Source: CAYPPG01 sp964412555 (GTDB lineage Bacteria > Hinthialibacterota > Hinthialibacteria > Hinthialibacterales > Hinthialibacteraceae). From it: a DNA stretch of 64,000 nt. The translations under genes were made by a program, and so were the position numbers. The notes under the pieces are model-generated. The model was not told the origin of the DNA. It searched no databases and saw only the letters and a program-made list of their open reading frames with translations. Numbering within the stretch: position 1 is the stretch's first letter; each line of letters starts with the position of its first letter. Shown here in pieces: positions 8,410-18,185 of this stretch. The stretch is from contig CAYPPG010000010.1 of assembly GCA_964412555.1 (NCBI GenBank), positions 87,184 through 151,183 on the forward strand, in the 5' to 3' direction.

Positions 8410-9423
8410 ATGAACTCGATACCAATCGGCTCCCAACAAATCGGAACAAACAACCCCTGTTTCCTCATCGCCGAAGGCGGGCTCAATCACAATGGGAGTG
8501 TGGAGATTGCCGAAAAAATGATCGAAACCGTCGCTGAATGTGGAGCGGATGCGATCAAGTTTCAAACCTATACTACCAAAGAATTATTCGCTCCCGATCA
8601 CCCGGAATATGACAAGTTCCAAAAAATCACCTTCGGACGCGATGCCTACGAACACCTGCAATCCATTGCCGAACAGAACAAGATCATCCTGCTCTCCACC
8701 CCCTTCGACGAAGCCAGCGCGGATTTGCTCGAAGCGGTCGGAATACCGGCTTACAAAATCGGCTCCGGCGAAGTCACCCATCTGTCCTTTTTAAAATATC
8801 TTGCGGCAAAAGGGAAACCGTTGATCCTCTCGACAGGAATGTCCACACTGAGCGAAATCGACGCCGCCGTTTGGGCAATCCAAAATTCCAAAAATCCGAA
8901 CCTTGTTCTCCTGCATTGCGTTTCCGCCTATCCTTGCCCTCCGAGTCAAGCGAATGTGCGCGTTCTCACCACACTCCAAAAAAGGTACAACATATCGGTC
9001 GGTTTCTCCGACCACACCCAATCGGATACAGCGACACTCGCGGCGGTTGCCCTCGGCGCTTGCGTAATCGAAAAACATTTTACGTTATCGCATCATCTGC
9101 CGGGCTGGGATCATTTTTTTTCCTACGATCCGACACAACTGAAACGATTTGTACATTCGATCAGAGAACTGGAAAAAACCCTCGGTTCGGATGAAAAAGA
9201 AATCCAAGAGATGGAAAAATCTATTCATCAAATCGCCCGGCGGGCGATTTATGCGAGAAAGAGTATCGAAAAAGGGGAAATCCTTACTCAAGAGAATCTA
9301 ATCGTTCGGCGGCCGGCCGGCCCCTTGCCGGCGGATTGGCTGGAAATGATACTGGGAAAGAAAGTATGCCGCGAGATCCCCCAGGGAGAGGCGCTGCACA
9401 CAGAGGATGTTGAGGAAACCTAA
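8410..9423 (+). CDS. neuB: N-acetylneuraminate synthase family protein (NeuB/SpsE)
   Basis: This 337-residue protein matches the NeuB family along its length. The N-terminal TIM barrel opens with FLIAEGGLNHNG and includes AIKFQTY, ILLSTPFD, YKIGSGE, GFSDHT and VIEKHFTL. The C-terminal SAF/antifreeze-like domain covers about 280-337 (IARRAIYARKSIEKGE). Family members condense phosphoenolpyruvate with an N-acetylated sugar to make sialic, legionaminic or pseudaminic acids for surface glycans. No nucleotide activation (neuA) or epimerase gene is adjacent, so the exact sugar is open. AAGGTGG precedes the ATG. A relic mini-frame from the hicA duplication overlaps the start, which may couple translation. 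Confidence 0.9.
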   Translation: MNSIPIGSQQIGTNNPCFLIAEGGLNHNGSVEIAEKMIETVAECGADAIKFQTYTTKELFAPDHPEYDKFQKITFGRDAYEHLQSIAEQNKIILLSTPFDEASADLLEAVGIPAYKIGSGEVTHLSFLKYLAAKGKPLILSTGMSTLSEIDAAVWAIQNSKNPNLVLLHCVSAYPCPPSQANVRVLTTLQKRYNISVGFSDHTQSDTATLAAVALGACVIEKHFTLSHHLPGWDHFFSYDPTQLKRFVHSIRELEKTLGSDEKEIQEMEKSIHQIARRAIYARKSIEKGEILTQENLIVRRPAGPLPADWLEMILGKKVCREIPQGEALHTEDVEET

Positions 9424-9439
9424 TTTTTTTTCAAGTGGT

Positions 9440-9456
9440 TACAATAGAGTATTGTA
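9440..9456. promoter_or_regulatory. inverted repeat upstream of the beta-propeller gene
   Basis: TACAATA-gag-TATTGTA is a perfect 7-base inverted repeat ending 30 bases before the ATG at 9487. It lacks a T run and looks like an operator. The half-site TACAATA recurs upstream of other exported-protein genes at 29635 and 45791. Confidence 0.4.
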
Positions 9457-9486
9457 CAACTCATCCAATAGAGAAGGAGAATACAC

Positions 9487-10488
9487 ATGAAGCATTTTTC
9501 TATTTTGATTTTCACATTTTTGCTGACGGCTGCCATCCCGGCAGGAATTGGCTCTGCGCCCCATGACATCGTCTGGACGGATGATGTCACTCACAATCCG
9601 GTAATTGTCGAGCCGGGATTGACGGAGGCCAACCGAGCCTACTACGGCTGTGTTCTTTTCGATTCCTATGCCAACAAATGGCGTGCTTGGTTCGACGCCA
9701 GCAGCGGTGCGGATGTGGGGTATGGGGAATCATCCGGATCGGAGGGCATTGAGTGGGGAAATTATGCGTTATGCCAAGGATTTCAGTCTTCCAAACAAAG
9801 CAAACCGTTTGTCATTCAACTGGGAGAAGATTCATTTCGAATGTGGTATATGGCCGAAGATCGGATCGGCGGCTATATTATCAATTCCTGTGTCTCCACT
9901 GACGGCGTGAATTGGACCGAGGATGACTGGATTAACGGAATCGCAGAACCGGATCCCTCCCAGTTTGGTCCAACGGAACGATTCGCTGCAGTACAACTCG
10001 AAGACGGTACCTTTGTCGCGTACGTTCGATGTGAAGAAATCGATATTCCGGAAGCCCAGGAAGGAAAGCGGCTACACCGATATACCTCACCAGACGGTAT
10101 AAACTGGACATGGACCGGTTATACCGGGGCGAACGATGAAGAGGGAATGGAAGGCATGGAGTTTTCCTCCGTCGTGAAACATCCGGATCGTGATGGAATC
10201 TGGTATGCGTGGGGCAGTCATGCCAATTCCGAATACCCATGCATTTCGTATGTTTCAACCGACGGCGGCCATACGTTTTCCCTCGATGAAAATCCGGTAG
10301 CGAACGTCGGAGAGCGGGAAACACAACCCTACAATCAAAACCGGAATTTCCATCCGAGTGTAACCTATTTGGGAAATGGGAATTGGATCATGTTCCGCTC
10401 TGTAGCCGATCCGAAAGCCATAGCGCGGGCAACAGGTGTTGAACCTCTGGAAACAAACACAAGTCACTGGGAATTGTACGACCGATAA
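9487..10488 (+). CDS. exported five-bladed beta-propeller glycosidase-like protein
   Basis: This 333-residue protein has a signal peptide (residues 1-24). The mature part shows the periodic pattern of arabinanase/levansucrase-type five-bladed propellers: repeated SxDGxNW elements (VSTDGVNWTEDDW, TSPDGINWTWTGY, VSTDGGHTFS) and conserved Trp and Asp residues. Such proteins (GH43/GH32/GH130 relatives and the exo-alpha-sialidase-like fold) bind or cut plant and microbial glycans. I cannot place the catalytic acids securely, so family assignment stays open. AGAAGGAG precedes the ATG. It seems to be its own unit behind a palindromic operator-like site. Confidence 0.7.
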   Translation: MKHFSILIFTFLLTAAIPAGIGSAPHDIVWTDDVTHNPVIVEPGLTEANRAYYGCVLFDSYANKWRAWFDASSGADVGYGESSGSEGIEWGNYALCQGFQSSKQSKPFVIQLGEDSFRMWYMAEDRIGGYIINSCVSTDGVNWTEDDWINGIAEPDPSQFGPTERFAAVQLEDGTFVAYVRCEEIDIPEAQEGKRLHRYTSPDGINWTWTGYTGANDEEGMEGMEFSSVVKHPDRDGIWYAWGSHANSEYPCISYVSTDGGHTFSLDENPVANVGERETQPYNQNRNFHPSVTYLGNGNWIMFRSVADPKAIARATGVEPLETNTSHWELYDR

Positions 10489-10519
10489 TACTCAAACAAG
10501 TCAACCGGAAATCGTTTGA

Positions 10520-11860
10520 ATGGAAAATACTCCTGCCGAAAAAAAGAAAAATCTTCGAACCGTTCGCATCTCCCATCTCGAAAAAAAAGGCCGCGGTGTA
10601 GGAAAAACCGACACCGGAGGACAGCTCACCGTTCCCTATACGATTCCCGGCGAACTGATCGAAGTGGAAAAATTGAAACGCAAAGAAGGACGCGTGGTGA
10701 AAGTCACTGAACCTTCACCGCACCGTATTCATCCTTTGTGCAAACACTTCACTGTATGTGGCGGCTGCGCGTGGCAACATATCGATTACGAACATCAATT
10801 AACAATCAAAAAAAAGTCGATTGCCGACCTCATTTCGCACCATTCCATTCCAATCGATATTGTCAATATTGATATCGTACCATCCCCCCCGTACGAGTAC
10901 CGAAACCGCATGGATTATGTCTGGTGGTTCGACGGCCGCTTCGGTCTGCGCCAGCGGGGCAAGTGGCATTCGATTGTGAATTTGGAGGAATGCCATTTAC
11001 TACCTCAACCGGTCATGAAGATCGTCTTCGAAGTGAATCGAAGGGTACAGAATGCAGGACTTCCGTTTCGCGATCAAAAGAAAAAAATCCCCGGCTTACG
11101 CTATCTAATCATCCGCCGAGGCGTTTTCACCGGCGAAGTCATGCTCCTATTCGTCACGGATCCTATGGAACTGCCACACTCGCTATGGAAAGAATTGGAG
11201 GGAATCAACAGCGTCTATCAACTGATCAACGATAACCTAGAAAATGACAATTCCGACGGCAGACCGGTTCATGTAGCAGGAGAGATTTTTTTAAGGGAAA
11301 ACATTTGCGGAAAAACTTTCAAGTATGGCCCACGCAGTTTCTTCCAACCCAATCCGGTAATGGCCGAAAAAATGGTAGAGCACATTCGAGCACTCCTCTT
11401 GCAAGAAGATTACTCGAAAAAAGGTCTTTTGGACTTGTATTGCGGTGTTGGATTGTTTTCTGCATTACTGGTAGATCATTTTCGAGAAGTGAAAGGCATT
11501 GAATGCTCGGAAGAAGCAGTAAACGCAGCAAAAGAAAACGCAAAGAATCTTCCCGCAACATTTCTCTGTGAAGACGCAATAAAAATATCACAAGAGCATT
11601 TTACGGATACAGATGTATTGATCGCCGACCCTCCCCGCGTGGGAATTCACCCCAAAACATTGCAATCCATTAAAAATCATCCCTTTCGCCGAATCATATA
11701 CGTCTCCTGCAATCCAAGACGAGGACTAGAAGATATCGAAAAACTAAGCGAACAATACGATATCCAATCGATCCGCCTATTCGACCAATTCCCCCAAACC
11801 CCGCATGTCGAAATGATCGCCGACATGAAACGAAAAGATTCCTTTTCTCCTCCGACTTGA
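10520..11860 (+). CDS. rlmD: TrmA/RlmD-family RNA m5U methyltransferase
   Basis: This 446-residue enzyme has an N-terminal TRAM RNA-binding domain (about 12-65) and a [4Fe-4S] cluster set C74-x5-C80-x2-C83 with C158. The SAM-binding Rossmann domain contains LLDLYCGVGLF (303-313), the DPPR motif at 370-373 and the catalytic cysteine C397 in YVSCNP. Family members methylate uridine C5 in 23S rRNA or tRNA; the cluster plus TRAM favours the RlmD/RlmCD subgroup, but the exact site is not proven. It starts 31 bases after the previous gene, possibly in the same transcript. Its 3' side carries two hairpin repeats. Confidence 0.87.
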   Translation: MENTPAEKKKNLRTVRISHLEKKGRGVGKTDTGGQLTVPYTIPGELIEVEKLKRKEGRVVKVTEPSPHRIHPLCKHFTVCGGCAWQHIDYEHQLTIKKKSIADLISHHSIPIDIVNIDIVPSPPYEYRNRMDYVWWFDGRFGLRQRGKWHSIVNLEECHLLPQPVMKIVFEVNRRVQNAGLPFRDQKKKIPGLRYLIIRRGVFTGEVMLLFVTDPMELPHSLWKELEGINSVYQLINDNLENDNSDGRPVHVAGEIFLRENICGKTFKYGPRSFFQPNPVMAEKMVEHIRALLLQEDYSKKGLLDLYCGVGLFSALLVDHFREVKGIECSEEAVNAAKENAKNLPATFLCEDAIKISQEHFTDTDVLIADPPRVGIHPKTLQSIKNHPFRRIIYVSCNPRRGLEDIEKLSEQYDIQSIRLFDQFPQTPHVEMIADMKRKDSFSPPT

Positions 11861-11900
11861 TTTTTAACGGCATACTGTGAGATAGTAAATAGGAGTAAAT

Positions 11901-11963
11901 GTCGGAGCGCGGGCATCCCTGCCCGCATCTTGCAGTCGGAGCGCGGGCATCCTTGCCCGCATC
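11901..11963. repeat. two GCGGGCA-family hairpin repeats
   Basis: Two copies of GCGGGCAtccYTGCCCGC follow each other, each preceded by CGGAG. They are in the opposite orientation to the arrays at 21.2, 33 and 40.8 kb. Each copy folds into a 7-bp stem with a 4-base loop. They fill the gap between the methyltransferase and the GH172 gene. Confidence 0.8.
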
Positions 11964-12022
11964 TTTTAACATGTGCATTTTCATAGTTATATCTGCACTC
12001 ATACAAAAAAGGAGAGAATTAA

Positions 12023-13213
12023 ATGAAAAAAACAACCACATTCACCTGGATCATATTAACCGGATTCATAATCGGCATGATCGCTCCAACCATCTTCGCC
12101 CAATCCACCATGATGGACGGCTTGGCGGAAGAACGGGATTTCAAAACGAAACGCGTATCCAGTTTTGACCAAACCGGCGGAAACGCAGACCGGCTGACCA
12201 TCGAACCGAAAGAAATCGCTGTGCTCGCCGATATCGAAGGCGCAGGAATCATCAAACACATTTGGTTCACCATCAATCACCCGGATAAACTCTACCGCCG
12301 CAACTTGATCCTTCGCATGTATTGGGATGGTGAAACCAATCCCAGTGTCGAATGCCCAGTAGGCGATTTCTTCGGCCAGGGATGGGGTGAAGAATATAAC
12401 TATGCCGCCCTGCCGCTGGCAGCCGCACCGACAGGTGGAAAAGCATTGAATTGCTATTTCCCCATGCCCTTCAGCAAACGGGCGAAAATCACCATCGAAA
12501 ATCAATCCGAGCAACGCTGTAATGCCTTTTATTATTTCATCGATTATGAAGAGCATCGGCGGATCGGTTCGGATCAATACCGTTTCCATGCCTGGTGGAA
12601 TTGTGAAATCACCGAACCGTGGAAAGGTGACGAAAACGAATGGAATACCCTGCGCCAACCGGCGGACGAGAATCCGACCGACGAGCATAATTATGTCATC
12701 ATTGACGCCGAAGGGGAGGGACATTATGTAGGAGTGAATTATTATGTAAACTGCCCTTCGCCAATGTGGTACGGAGAGGGAGACGATATGTGGCTCATCG
12801 ACGGCGAAGAATGGCCCGGCTCGCTTCACGGTACCGGTACGGAAGATTACTTCAATTCCTCCTGGTGCCCGAAAGAAGTGTACATCCATCCGTTTTTTGG
12901 ATATCCAAGAGTCAACGACAACATCGGTTGGTTGGGACGTACTCACTGCTACCGGTTTCACATCCAAGATCCCATTGTCTTCAAAGACAGCGTCCGCGGA
13001 ACAATCGAACATGGTCACGCGAACAACATGACACTGGAAATTGCAACGGTTGCCTATTGGTACCAGAAAGAGCCTCACAAAATGTTCAAACCTCTCCCGG
13101 GACCGGATAAACGCAAACCGCTGCCGGAAATCGGAGTCGTCGACATCCATCGTTGGCGCGACGCCTGGCGCGAAAAAATGGGCGGTGGCGTTCTCTGGGG
13201 CAATGAACAATAG
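12023..13213 (+). CDS. DUF2961 / GH172-type glycoside hydrolase, exported
   Basis: This 396-residue protein has a signal peptide (1-26) and then a full DUF2961 domain. Recognisable parts are the opening ASSFDQTGG-like segment (VSSFDQTGGNADR), IEGAGIIKHIWFT, LILRMYWDGE, the GDFFGQGWG loop, LNCYFPMPF, and SLHGTGTEDYFNSSW. In GH172 the SLHGTGTEDY segment supplies active-site acids; the family includes difructose-anhydride synthase and D-arabinofuranosidases and works as trimers or hexamers. A 396-residue antisense frame over the same bases is a shadow. AAAGGAGAG precedes the ATG. A hairpin doublet with T run follows the stop. Confidence 0.88.
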   Translation: MKKTTTFTWIILTGFIIGMIAPTIFAQSTMMDGLAEERDFKTKRVSSFDQTGGNADRLTIEPKEIAVLADIEGAGIIKHIWFTINHPDKLYRRNLILRMYWDGETNPSVECPVGDFFGQGWGEEYNYAALPLAAAPTGGKALNCYFPMPFSKRAKITIENQSEQRCNAFYYFIDYEEHRRIGSDQYRFHAWWNCEITEPWKGDENEWNTLRQPADENPTDEHNYVIIDAEGEGHYVGVNYYVNCPSPMWYGEGDDMWLIDGEEWPGSLHGTGTEDYFNSSWCPKEVYIHPFFGYPRVNDNIGWLGRTHCYRFHIQDPIVFKDSVRGTIEHGHANNMTLEIATVAYWYQKEPHKMFKPLPGPDKRKPLPEIGVVDIHRWRDAWREKMGGGVLWGNEQ

Positions 13214-13235
13214 AATATATTGTGCGCACAAAAGG

Positions 13236-13299
13236 GGTAGACACACCGGTCTACCTCAACATATTGTAGGGGCAATCCTGTGTGATTGTCCTGTTTTTT
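13236..13299 (+). terminator. hairpin doublet acting as terminator after GH172
   Basis: Hairpin one is GGTAGAC-acaccg-GTCTACC (13236-13255). Hairpin two is GGGCAATC-ctgtgt-GATTGTCC (13270-13291) with TTTTTT at 13294-13299. The second should end the GH172 transcript. The layout equals the doublet at 6935-6991 while the stem bases differ. Confidence 0.7.
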
Positions 13300-13613
13300 C
13301 TTAACACATAATCGATATCCTGTAAAAAGATTCTATTCTTTCCCCTATCCCGCTTCGCCAAATTGAAGAATCATCTATAATCTACCTGATTCTTATGCTC
13401 TGTTTTTCCTATATCCCTTCAATCGGGTACACGAATTATCTGTATGATCGATTCATACGACATCCAAAACAGCGCTTTCCATCAACAGATGTGGATAACG
13501 TGTACCTACTGCCAATAATACGATGAAAGAAAGAATTACAGAGTGGATAAAATATACACAATCCACCCGGAAATAATTCTGCAAATGATACTTAAAGAGA
13601 GGAAAAACCTTCC
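13300..13613. other. carB upstream region
   Basis: These 314 bases are AT-rich, with no coding frame I can support. AAGAGAGG at 13594-13601 is the carB ribosome site. I see no clear PyrR-type or other pyrimidine attenuator. Confidence 0.4.
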
Positions 13614-16600
13614 ATGCCAAGACGCGATGATATTCACAAAGTCATGATTATCGGCTCCGGTCCGATCATTATCGGCCAAGCCTGCGAGTTCGATTATTCC
13701 GGTACGCAAGCGTGCAAAGCGCTTCGCAGTCTCGGATATGAAATCGTTCTCGTCAACTCCAACCCGGCAACCATCATGACCGATCCGGGGATGGCGGATG
13801 TGACCTATATCGAACCGCTCAATGTGCAAACCATGGCCAAAATTCTCGAAAAAGAACGCCCGGATGCACTGCTTCCCAATTTAGGAGGACAATCCGGTTT
13901 GAATCTATCCTCAGAGCTCCATCAAGCCGGCGTATTGGAAAAATTCGACTGCCATGTAATCGGTGTTCAGGTCGATGCCATCGAACGCGGCGAAGATCGC
14001 ACTGCCTTTAAAAATACCATGGACAAACTTGGTATCGAAATGCCCCGCAGTAAAGCGGTCAACAGCGTCGAAGAGGCGGAAGAAATCGCATCCGAACTGG
14101 GATATCCGATCGTCATTCGTCCTGCCTATACGATGGGAGGCACAGGTGGCGGACTTGTCTACAATGTCGAGGAACTGCGCATCGTCGCCGCCCGTGGCCT
14201 TGCAGCCAGTATGATTCATCAAATACTCGTTGAAGAATCCGTACTGGGCTGGGAAGAATTGGAACTCGAAGTCGTCCGCGATGCCAAAAACCAGATGATC
14301 ACCGTCTGTTTCATTGAAAACGTCGATGCAATGGGCGTGCACACCGGCGATTCTTACTGCACCGCTCCTATGCTCACTATCGATCCGGAATTGCAACAAC
14401 GGCTGCAAAAATATTCTTACGACATCGTCGAAGCCATTCAAGTTATCGGCGGAACCAACATTCAATTCGCTCACGATCCCAAAACAGGACGTGTCGTGGT
14501 GATTGAAATCAACCCCCGCACCTCTCGTTCCTCCGCTCTCGCCTCGAAAGCGACTGGTTTTCCTATCGCTTTGGTCTCTTCCAAACTGGCCGGCGGGCTG
14601 ACAATGGATGAAATCCCCTATTGGCGTGACGGTACATTGGAAAAATACACTCCTTCCGGCGATTACGTGGTCGTCAAATTCGCCCGTTGGGCGTTCGAAA
14701 AGTTCAAAAACGCTCAAGATAAACTCGGCACTCAAATGCGGGCTGTCGGCGAAGTCATGTCCATCGGCAAACATTATAAAGAAGCTTTTCAAAAGTCCAT
14801 TCGTTCACTCGAAAACGGACGGTACGGCCTCGGCTTCGTCAAAGATTTCAATACGAAATCGCTCGATAAATTGATGAACATGCTCAACGAACCCAGCAGT
14901 GAACGCCAGTTCATCATGTATGAAGCCCTACGTAAAGGCGCCACCGTCGAAGCGCTTCATGAAAAAACGCACATCAAAGCCTGGTTCATCGAGCAAATGA
15001 AAGAATTGGTCGAACTGGAAGAAAAAATCCTTCAATATAAAGGAAAAGAACTTCCTGACGAACTGTTGACACAAGCCAAAAAAGATGGTTTCGCCGATAA
15101 ATATCTCGCGAAACTGTTGGAGACGACTGAAAAAGCCATCCGCGAAAAACGTACTACACTGGGTGTGGTGGAAGGCTGGGAACCGGTTCCCGTATCCGGT
15201 GTCGAAAACGCCGCTTATTACTTCTCTACCTACAATGCTCCGGATGTCGTCCCCACCAGTGACCGTAAAAAAGTATTGGTTCTTGGTGGTGGTCCCAACC
15301 GCATCGGCCAGGGAATTGAATTCGACTATTGCTGTGTGCATGCCGCTTTTGCCGTCAAAGATGCCGGACTCGAAACCATCATGGTCAATTGCAATCCGGA
15401 AACGGTATCGACCGATTATGACACCTCCGATAAACTCTATTTCGAACCACTCACCGTCGAAGATGTTCTTAGCATTTATCAAAAAGAGAAACCCATGGGC
15501 GCAATCGTCCAATTCGGTGGCCAAACGCCTCTGAACATCGCCGCCGAACTAGAAGAAAACGGCGTCAACATTCTCGGCACGCCTCCTGCAACCATCGAAA
15601 TGGCCGAAGACCGCGACCAATTCCGCGCCATGATGGAAAAATTAGGCATCCCCATGCCCGCCGCCGCTATTGCTATAAATCTCGAACAAGCACTCGCCGC
15701 AGCCGCCAGCATCGGCTATCCACTGATGCTGCGGCCATCCTTCGTTCTTGGAGGACGCGGTATGGAAGTCATCTACGATGAACAAATGCTGCGCGACTAC
15801 ATCAACGAAGCCGTCGGCGTTACACCGGAACGTCCTATCCTGATCGACAAATTCCTCGAAAATGCCATTGAAGCGGAAACGGATGCCATTTGTGACGGAA
15901 CCGATGTCTTCGTACCCGCTATCATGGAACATATCGAACTAGCGGGCGTTCACTCCGGCGATTCGGCATGTGTCATTCCAACGATCAGCATCCCTGAAAA
16001 GCATATTCAAACAATCACCGACTTTACGAAGAGAATCGCTTTGGAAATGGGTGTGGTGGGTCTCATGAATATTCAATATGCCATCGCCAATGACACCGTT
16101 TATATTCTCGAAGCCAATCCGCGTGCTTCCCGAACTGTTCCTCTGGTTTCAAAAGTGTGTAACGTTTCCATGGCCCGCATCGCCACTCAGCTGATGCTTG
16201 GTAAAAAATTATCCGAAATGAATTTGGAAAACCGCAAAATCCCCCACTTCGGTGTGAAAGAAGCCGTTTTCCCCTTCCCCATGTTCCCCGAAGTCGATCC
16301 CGTGCTTGGTCCTGAAATGCGTTCCACCGGCGAAGTGCTCGGTATGGCGGATAGTTTCGGCATGGCGTTCTTTAAAGCGCAAGCGGCTGCCAAACAGATG
16401 CTCCCGACCGAAGGCGCCGTCCTGCTCAGCGTCTCCAACAAAGATAATCCCATTGTCTTGAAAGTGGCTCAAAAATTCGCCGAACTCGGTATGACCATCA
16501 AAGCGACACAAGGTACTCATGAATTCCTAAATCAAAACGGGATATCTTCCGAGCCGATCTTGAAATTGCACGAAGGCCGCCCCAATATTGCCGATGGAAT

Positions 16601-16814
16601 CAAAAACGGTGAAATCCATCTCGTCATCAACACCCCAATGGGACGCCAAGGACAGTATGATGATTCCTACATCCGCAAAGATGCTATCAAATACAACGTC
16701 CCCTATATCACCACATTGACCGCAGCTCTCGCCACTGCGGAAGGCATCGCCGCCCGTAAGAAGAGCGAACTTATAGTGAAATCGCTGCAAGAGTACCATA
16801 GGGATATCCAATAA
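13614..16814 (+). CDS. carB: carbamoyl-phosphate synthase large subunit
   Basis: This 1066-residue protein has the full CarB order. The first ATP-grasp half (1-400) starts with KVMIIGSGPIIIGQACEFDY. An oligomerisation segment (about 400-545) follows. The second ATP-grasp half starts with KVLVLGGGPNRIGQGIEFDY, and a methylglyoxal-synthase-like allosteric domain (about 935-1066) ends the protein. It makes carbamoyl phosphate from bicarbonate, ATP and ammonia channelled from the small subunit, for arginine and pyrimidine synthesis. The glutaminase subunit gene carA is not in the window, so the subunits are not co-transcribed here. Length is normal for the family. A hairpin with T-rich tail follows. 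Confidence 0.97.
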   Translation: MPRRDDIHKVMIIGSGPIIIGQACEFDYSGTQACKALRSLGYEIVLVNSNPATIMTDPGMADVTYIEPLNVQTMAKILEKERPDALLPNLGGQSGLNLSSELHQAGVLEKFDCHVIGVQVDAIERGEDRTAFKNTMDKLGIEMPRSKAVNSVEEAEEIASELGYPIVIRPAYTMGGTGGGLVYNVEELRIVAARGLAASMIHQILVEESVLGWEELELEVVRDAKNQMITVCFIENVDAMGVHTGDSYCTAPMLTIDPELQQRLQKYSYDIVEAIQVIGGTNIQFAHDPKTGRVVVIEINPRTSRSSALASKATGFPIALVSSKLAGGLTMDEIPYWRDGTLEKYTPSGDYVVVKFARWAFEKFKNAQDKLGTQMRAVGEVMSIGKHYKEAFQKSIRSLENGRYGLGFVKDFNTKSLDKLMNMLNEPSSERQFIMYEALRKGATVEALHEKTHIKAWFIEQMKELVELEEKILQYKGKELPDELLTQAKKDGFADKYLAKLLETTEKAIREKRTTLGVVEGWEPVPVSGVENAAYYFSTYNAPDVVPTSDRKKVLVLGGGPNRIGQGIEFDYCCVHAAFAVKDAGLETIMVNCNPETVSTDYDTSDKLYFEPLTVEDVLSIYQKEKPMGAIVQFGGQTPLNIAAELEENGVNILGTPPATIEMAEDRDQFRAMMEKLGIPMPAAAIAINLEQALAAAASIGYPLMLRPSFVLGGRGMEVIYDEQMLRDYINEAVGVTPERPILIDKFLENAIEAETDAICDGTDVFVPAIMEHIELAGVHSGDSACVIPTISIPEKHIQTITDFTKRIALEMGVVGLMNIQYAIANDTVYILEANPRASRTVPLVSKVCNVSMARIATQLMLGKKLSEMNLENRKIPHFGVKEAVFPFPMFPEVDPVLGPEMRSTGEVLGMADSFGMAFFKAQAAAKQMLPTEGAVLLSVSNKDNPIVLKVAQKFAELGMTIKATQGTHEFLNQNGISSEPILKLHEGRPNIADGIKNGEIHLVINTPMGRQGQYDDSYIRKDAIKYNVPYITTLTAALATAEGIAARKKSELIVKSLQEYHRDIQ

Positions 16815-16827
16815 CCGTCATCTCATA

Positions 16828-16860
16828 GGGGCGCGATTGACGTGCCCCTTTCTTCTCTTT
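16828..16860 (+). terminator. intrinsic terminator after carB
   Basis: GGGGCGCG-attga-CGTGCCCC forms an 8-bp stem with one G-U pair, followed by a T-rich tract (TTTCTTCTCTTT). It sits 14 bases after the carB stop codon. Confidence 0.65.
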
Positions 16861-17117
16861 ATCCATACCTTTTCAATTTAAATCTTTACCTCAATTTCCA
16901 ATTTTACATCTCTTCTATCATGTGATACAATTTATAAAGAATGTTCACTCTAAAGTATACATATAATGCAATTTCAGGCTCAACAGACAATGCCACTGAT
17001 TTGGGTTTCTTTTCATCTTGAGATTCAGATGGGGATATACAAATTTTAGAGACGAGCAGTCCGTTTATTAATTCTCAGAGATTCTGTATGGAACCTCAAA
17101 AAGTATAGGAGTTTATC

Positions 17118-18113
17118 ATGGATAAATTGGATACCTTTAAAGAAAGACACTCAGGAAATGAAATACAACACCAACAGCAACCGGAACCAGAACATGATAA
17201 TTTGCCCTTAAGTCACCACCCAATCGGGTTACACGAAAAAATAGAATTGCTGCATTTAGGTCTCTGGGAAATCGGATTGGATGGAAAAACGTTGTGTATC
17301 AATCCCACTGCTTGTTCCATTCTTGAATTTGATGAACCTGCAGAAATTGTTGGTATGCCCTACTCTACTTTCTTTTCTAAGGAAAATCTTCGGCAATTTG
17401 AACGATTTTTTCATTCCCAAGAGGCCTTCTCTCCTTTCCGATTTGAAATAATCGGCAAAAAAGGTACCCACAAAACAATTGTTATGGCTGGAATGCCTCT
17501 CATGCTTGATTCTGCTCAAGTTCACGGAATATTGTTTTACTTTTATGAAGTGAAACAAAATCAAACGGATGTCGAAGCAATTTTCAAGGAATGCGATCTT
17601 TATCGAACCATTGTAGAAACAACCAGCGAAGGAATCTGGATTATCAATGCCGCCGAAGAAACGGTATTCGTCAATGACAATCTATGTCATTTTTTAGGAT
17701 ATTCGCCCCATGACATGATTGGGAAGCCCATTTCTTCATTTATAAATAAAGAGGAAATTAATTTCTTGCGGAAGAAACTTTTCCAACGACAAAAGGGGGT
17801 TTGGGAACGATATGATTACCAATTACGGCATAAAAATGGTAGCTATACATGGGCTATTGTAAGCGCCTCCCCCATCATGGACTCTGAAAAAAACTATTGG
17901 GGATCGCTCGCCATGGTCATGGATATTACTGACCGGAAACAAAAAGAGCAGGAATTACACGAAACCAATACTCTTTTAGAAAAAACCTTCGATAGTTTGA
18001 ACGAAGCCGTATTGGTGATCGATCCCGCCAATCGAAGCATCGTCAAATGCAATTCTGCTGTCGAGTCAATATTCGGCTATTCGATGGATGAATTGGCCGG
18101 GAAAAATACGTAA
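17118..18113 (+). pseudogene. multi-PAS hybrid kinase, N-terminal fragment
   Basis: This 331-residue frame holds two PAS domains (about 35-145 and 155-275) and the first part of a third. The third PAS is cut by TAA at 18111-18113 in the middle of its conserved core, between LAGKNT and ILHIDDEKWEQF. Translation of the same frame beyond the stop continues a normal PAS core, so the stop is a point lesion, not a natural end. There is no signal peptide or membrane span, so it would be a cytoplasmic sensor. The next two fragments lie in exactly the same frame. Confidence 0.8.
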
Positions 18114-18185
18114 ATTCTTCACATCGATGATGAAAAGTGGGAGCAATTCGCCAGAATTGGCAATCCAATCCTAGATCGTGACGGT

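Noticed and set aside
12056..13246. 396-codon open frame on the minus strand
   Set aside because: It is the antisense shadow of the GH172/DUF2961 gene, which has a signal peptide, ribosome site and recognisable domain.
13300..13613. Pyrimidine-responsive attenuator before carB
   Set aside because: No PyrR-type anti-antiterminator or leader peptide could be recognised; AT-rich palindromes there are weak.
13911..14792. 293-codon open frame antisense to carB
   Set aside because: carB is unambiguous here, and the antisense translation has no family pattern or ribosome site.
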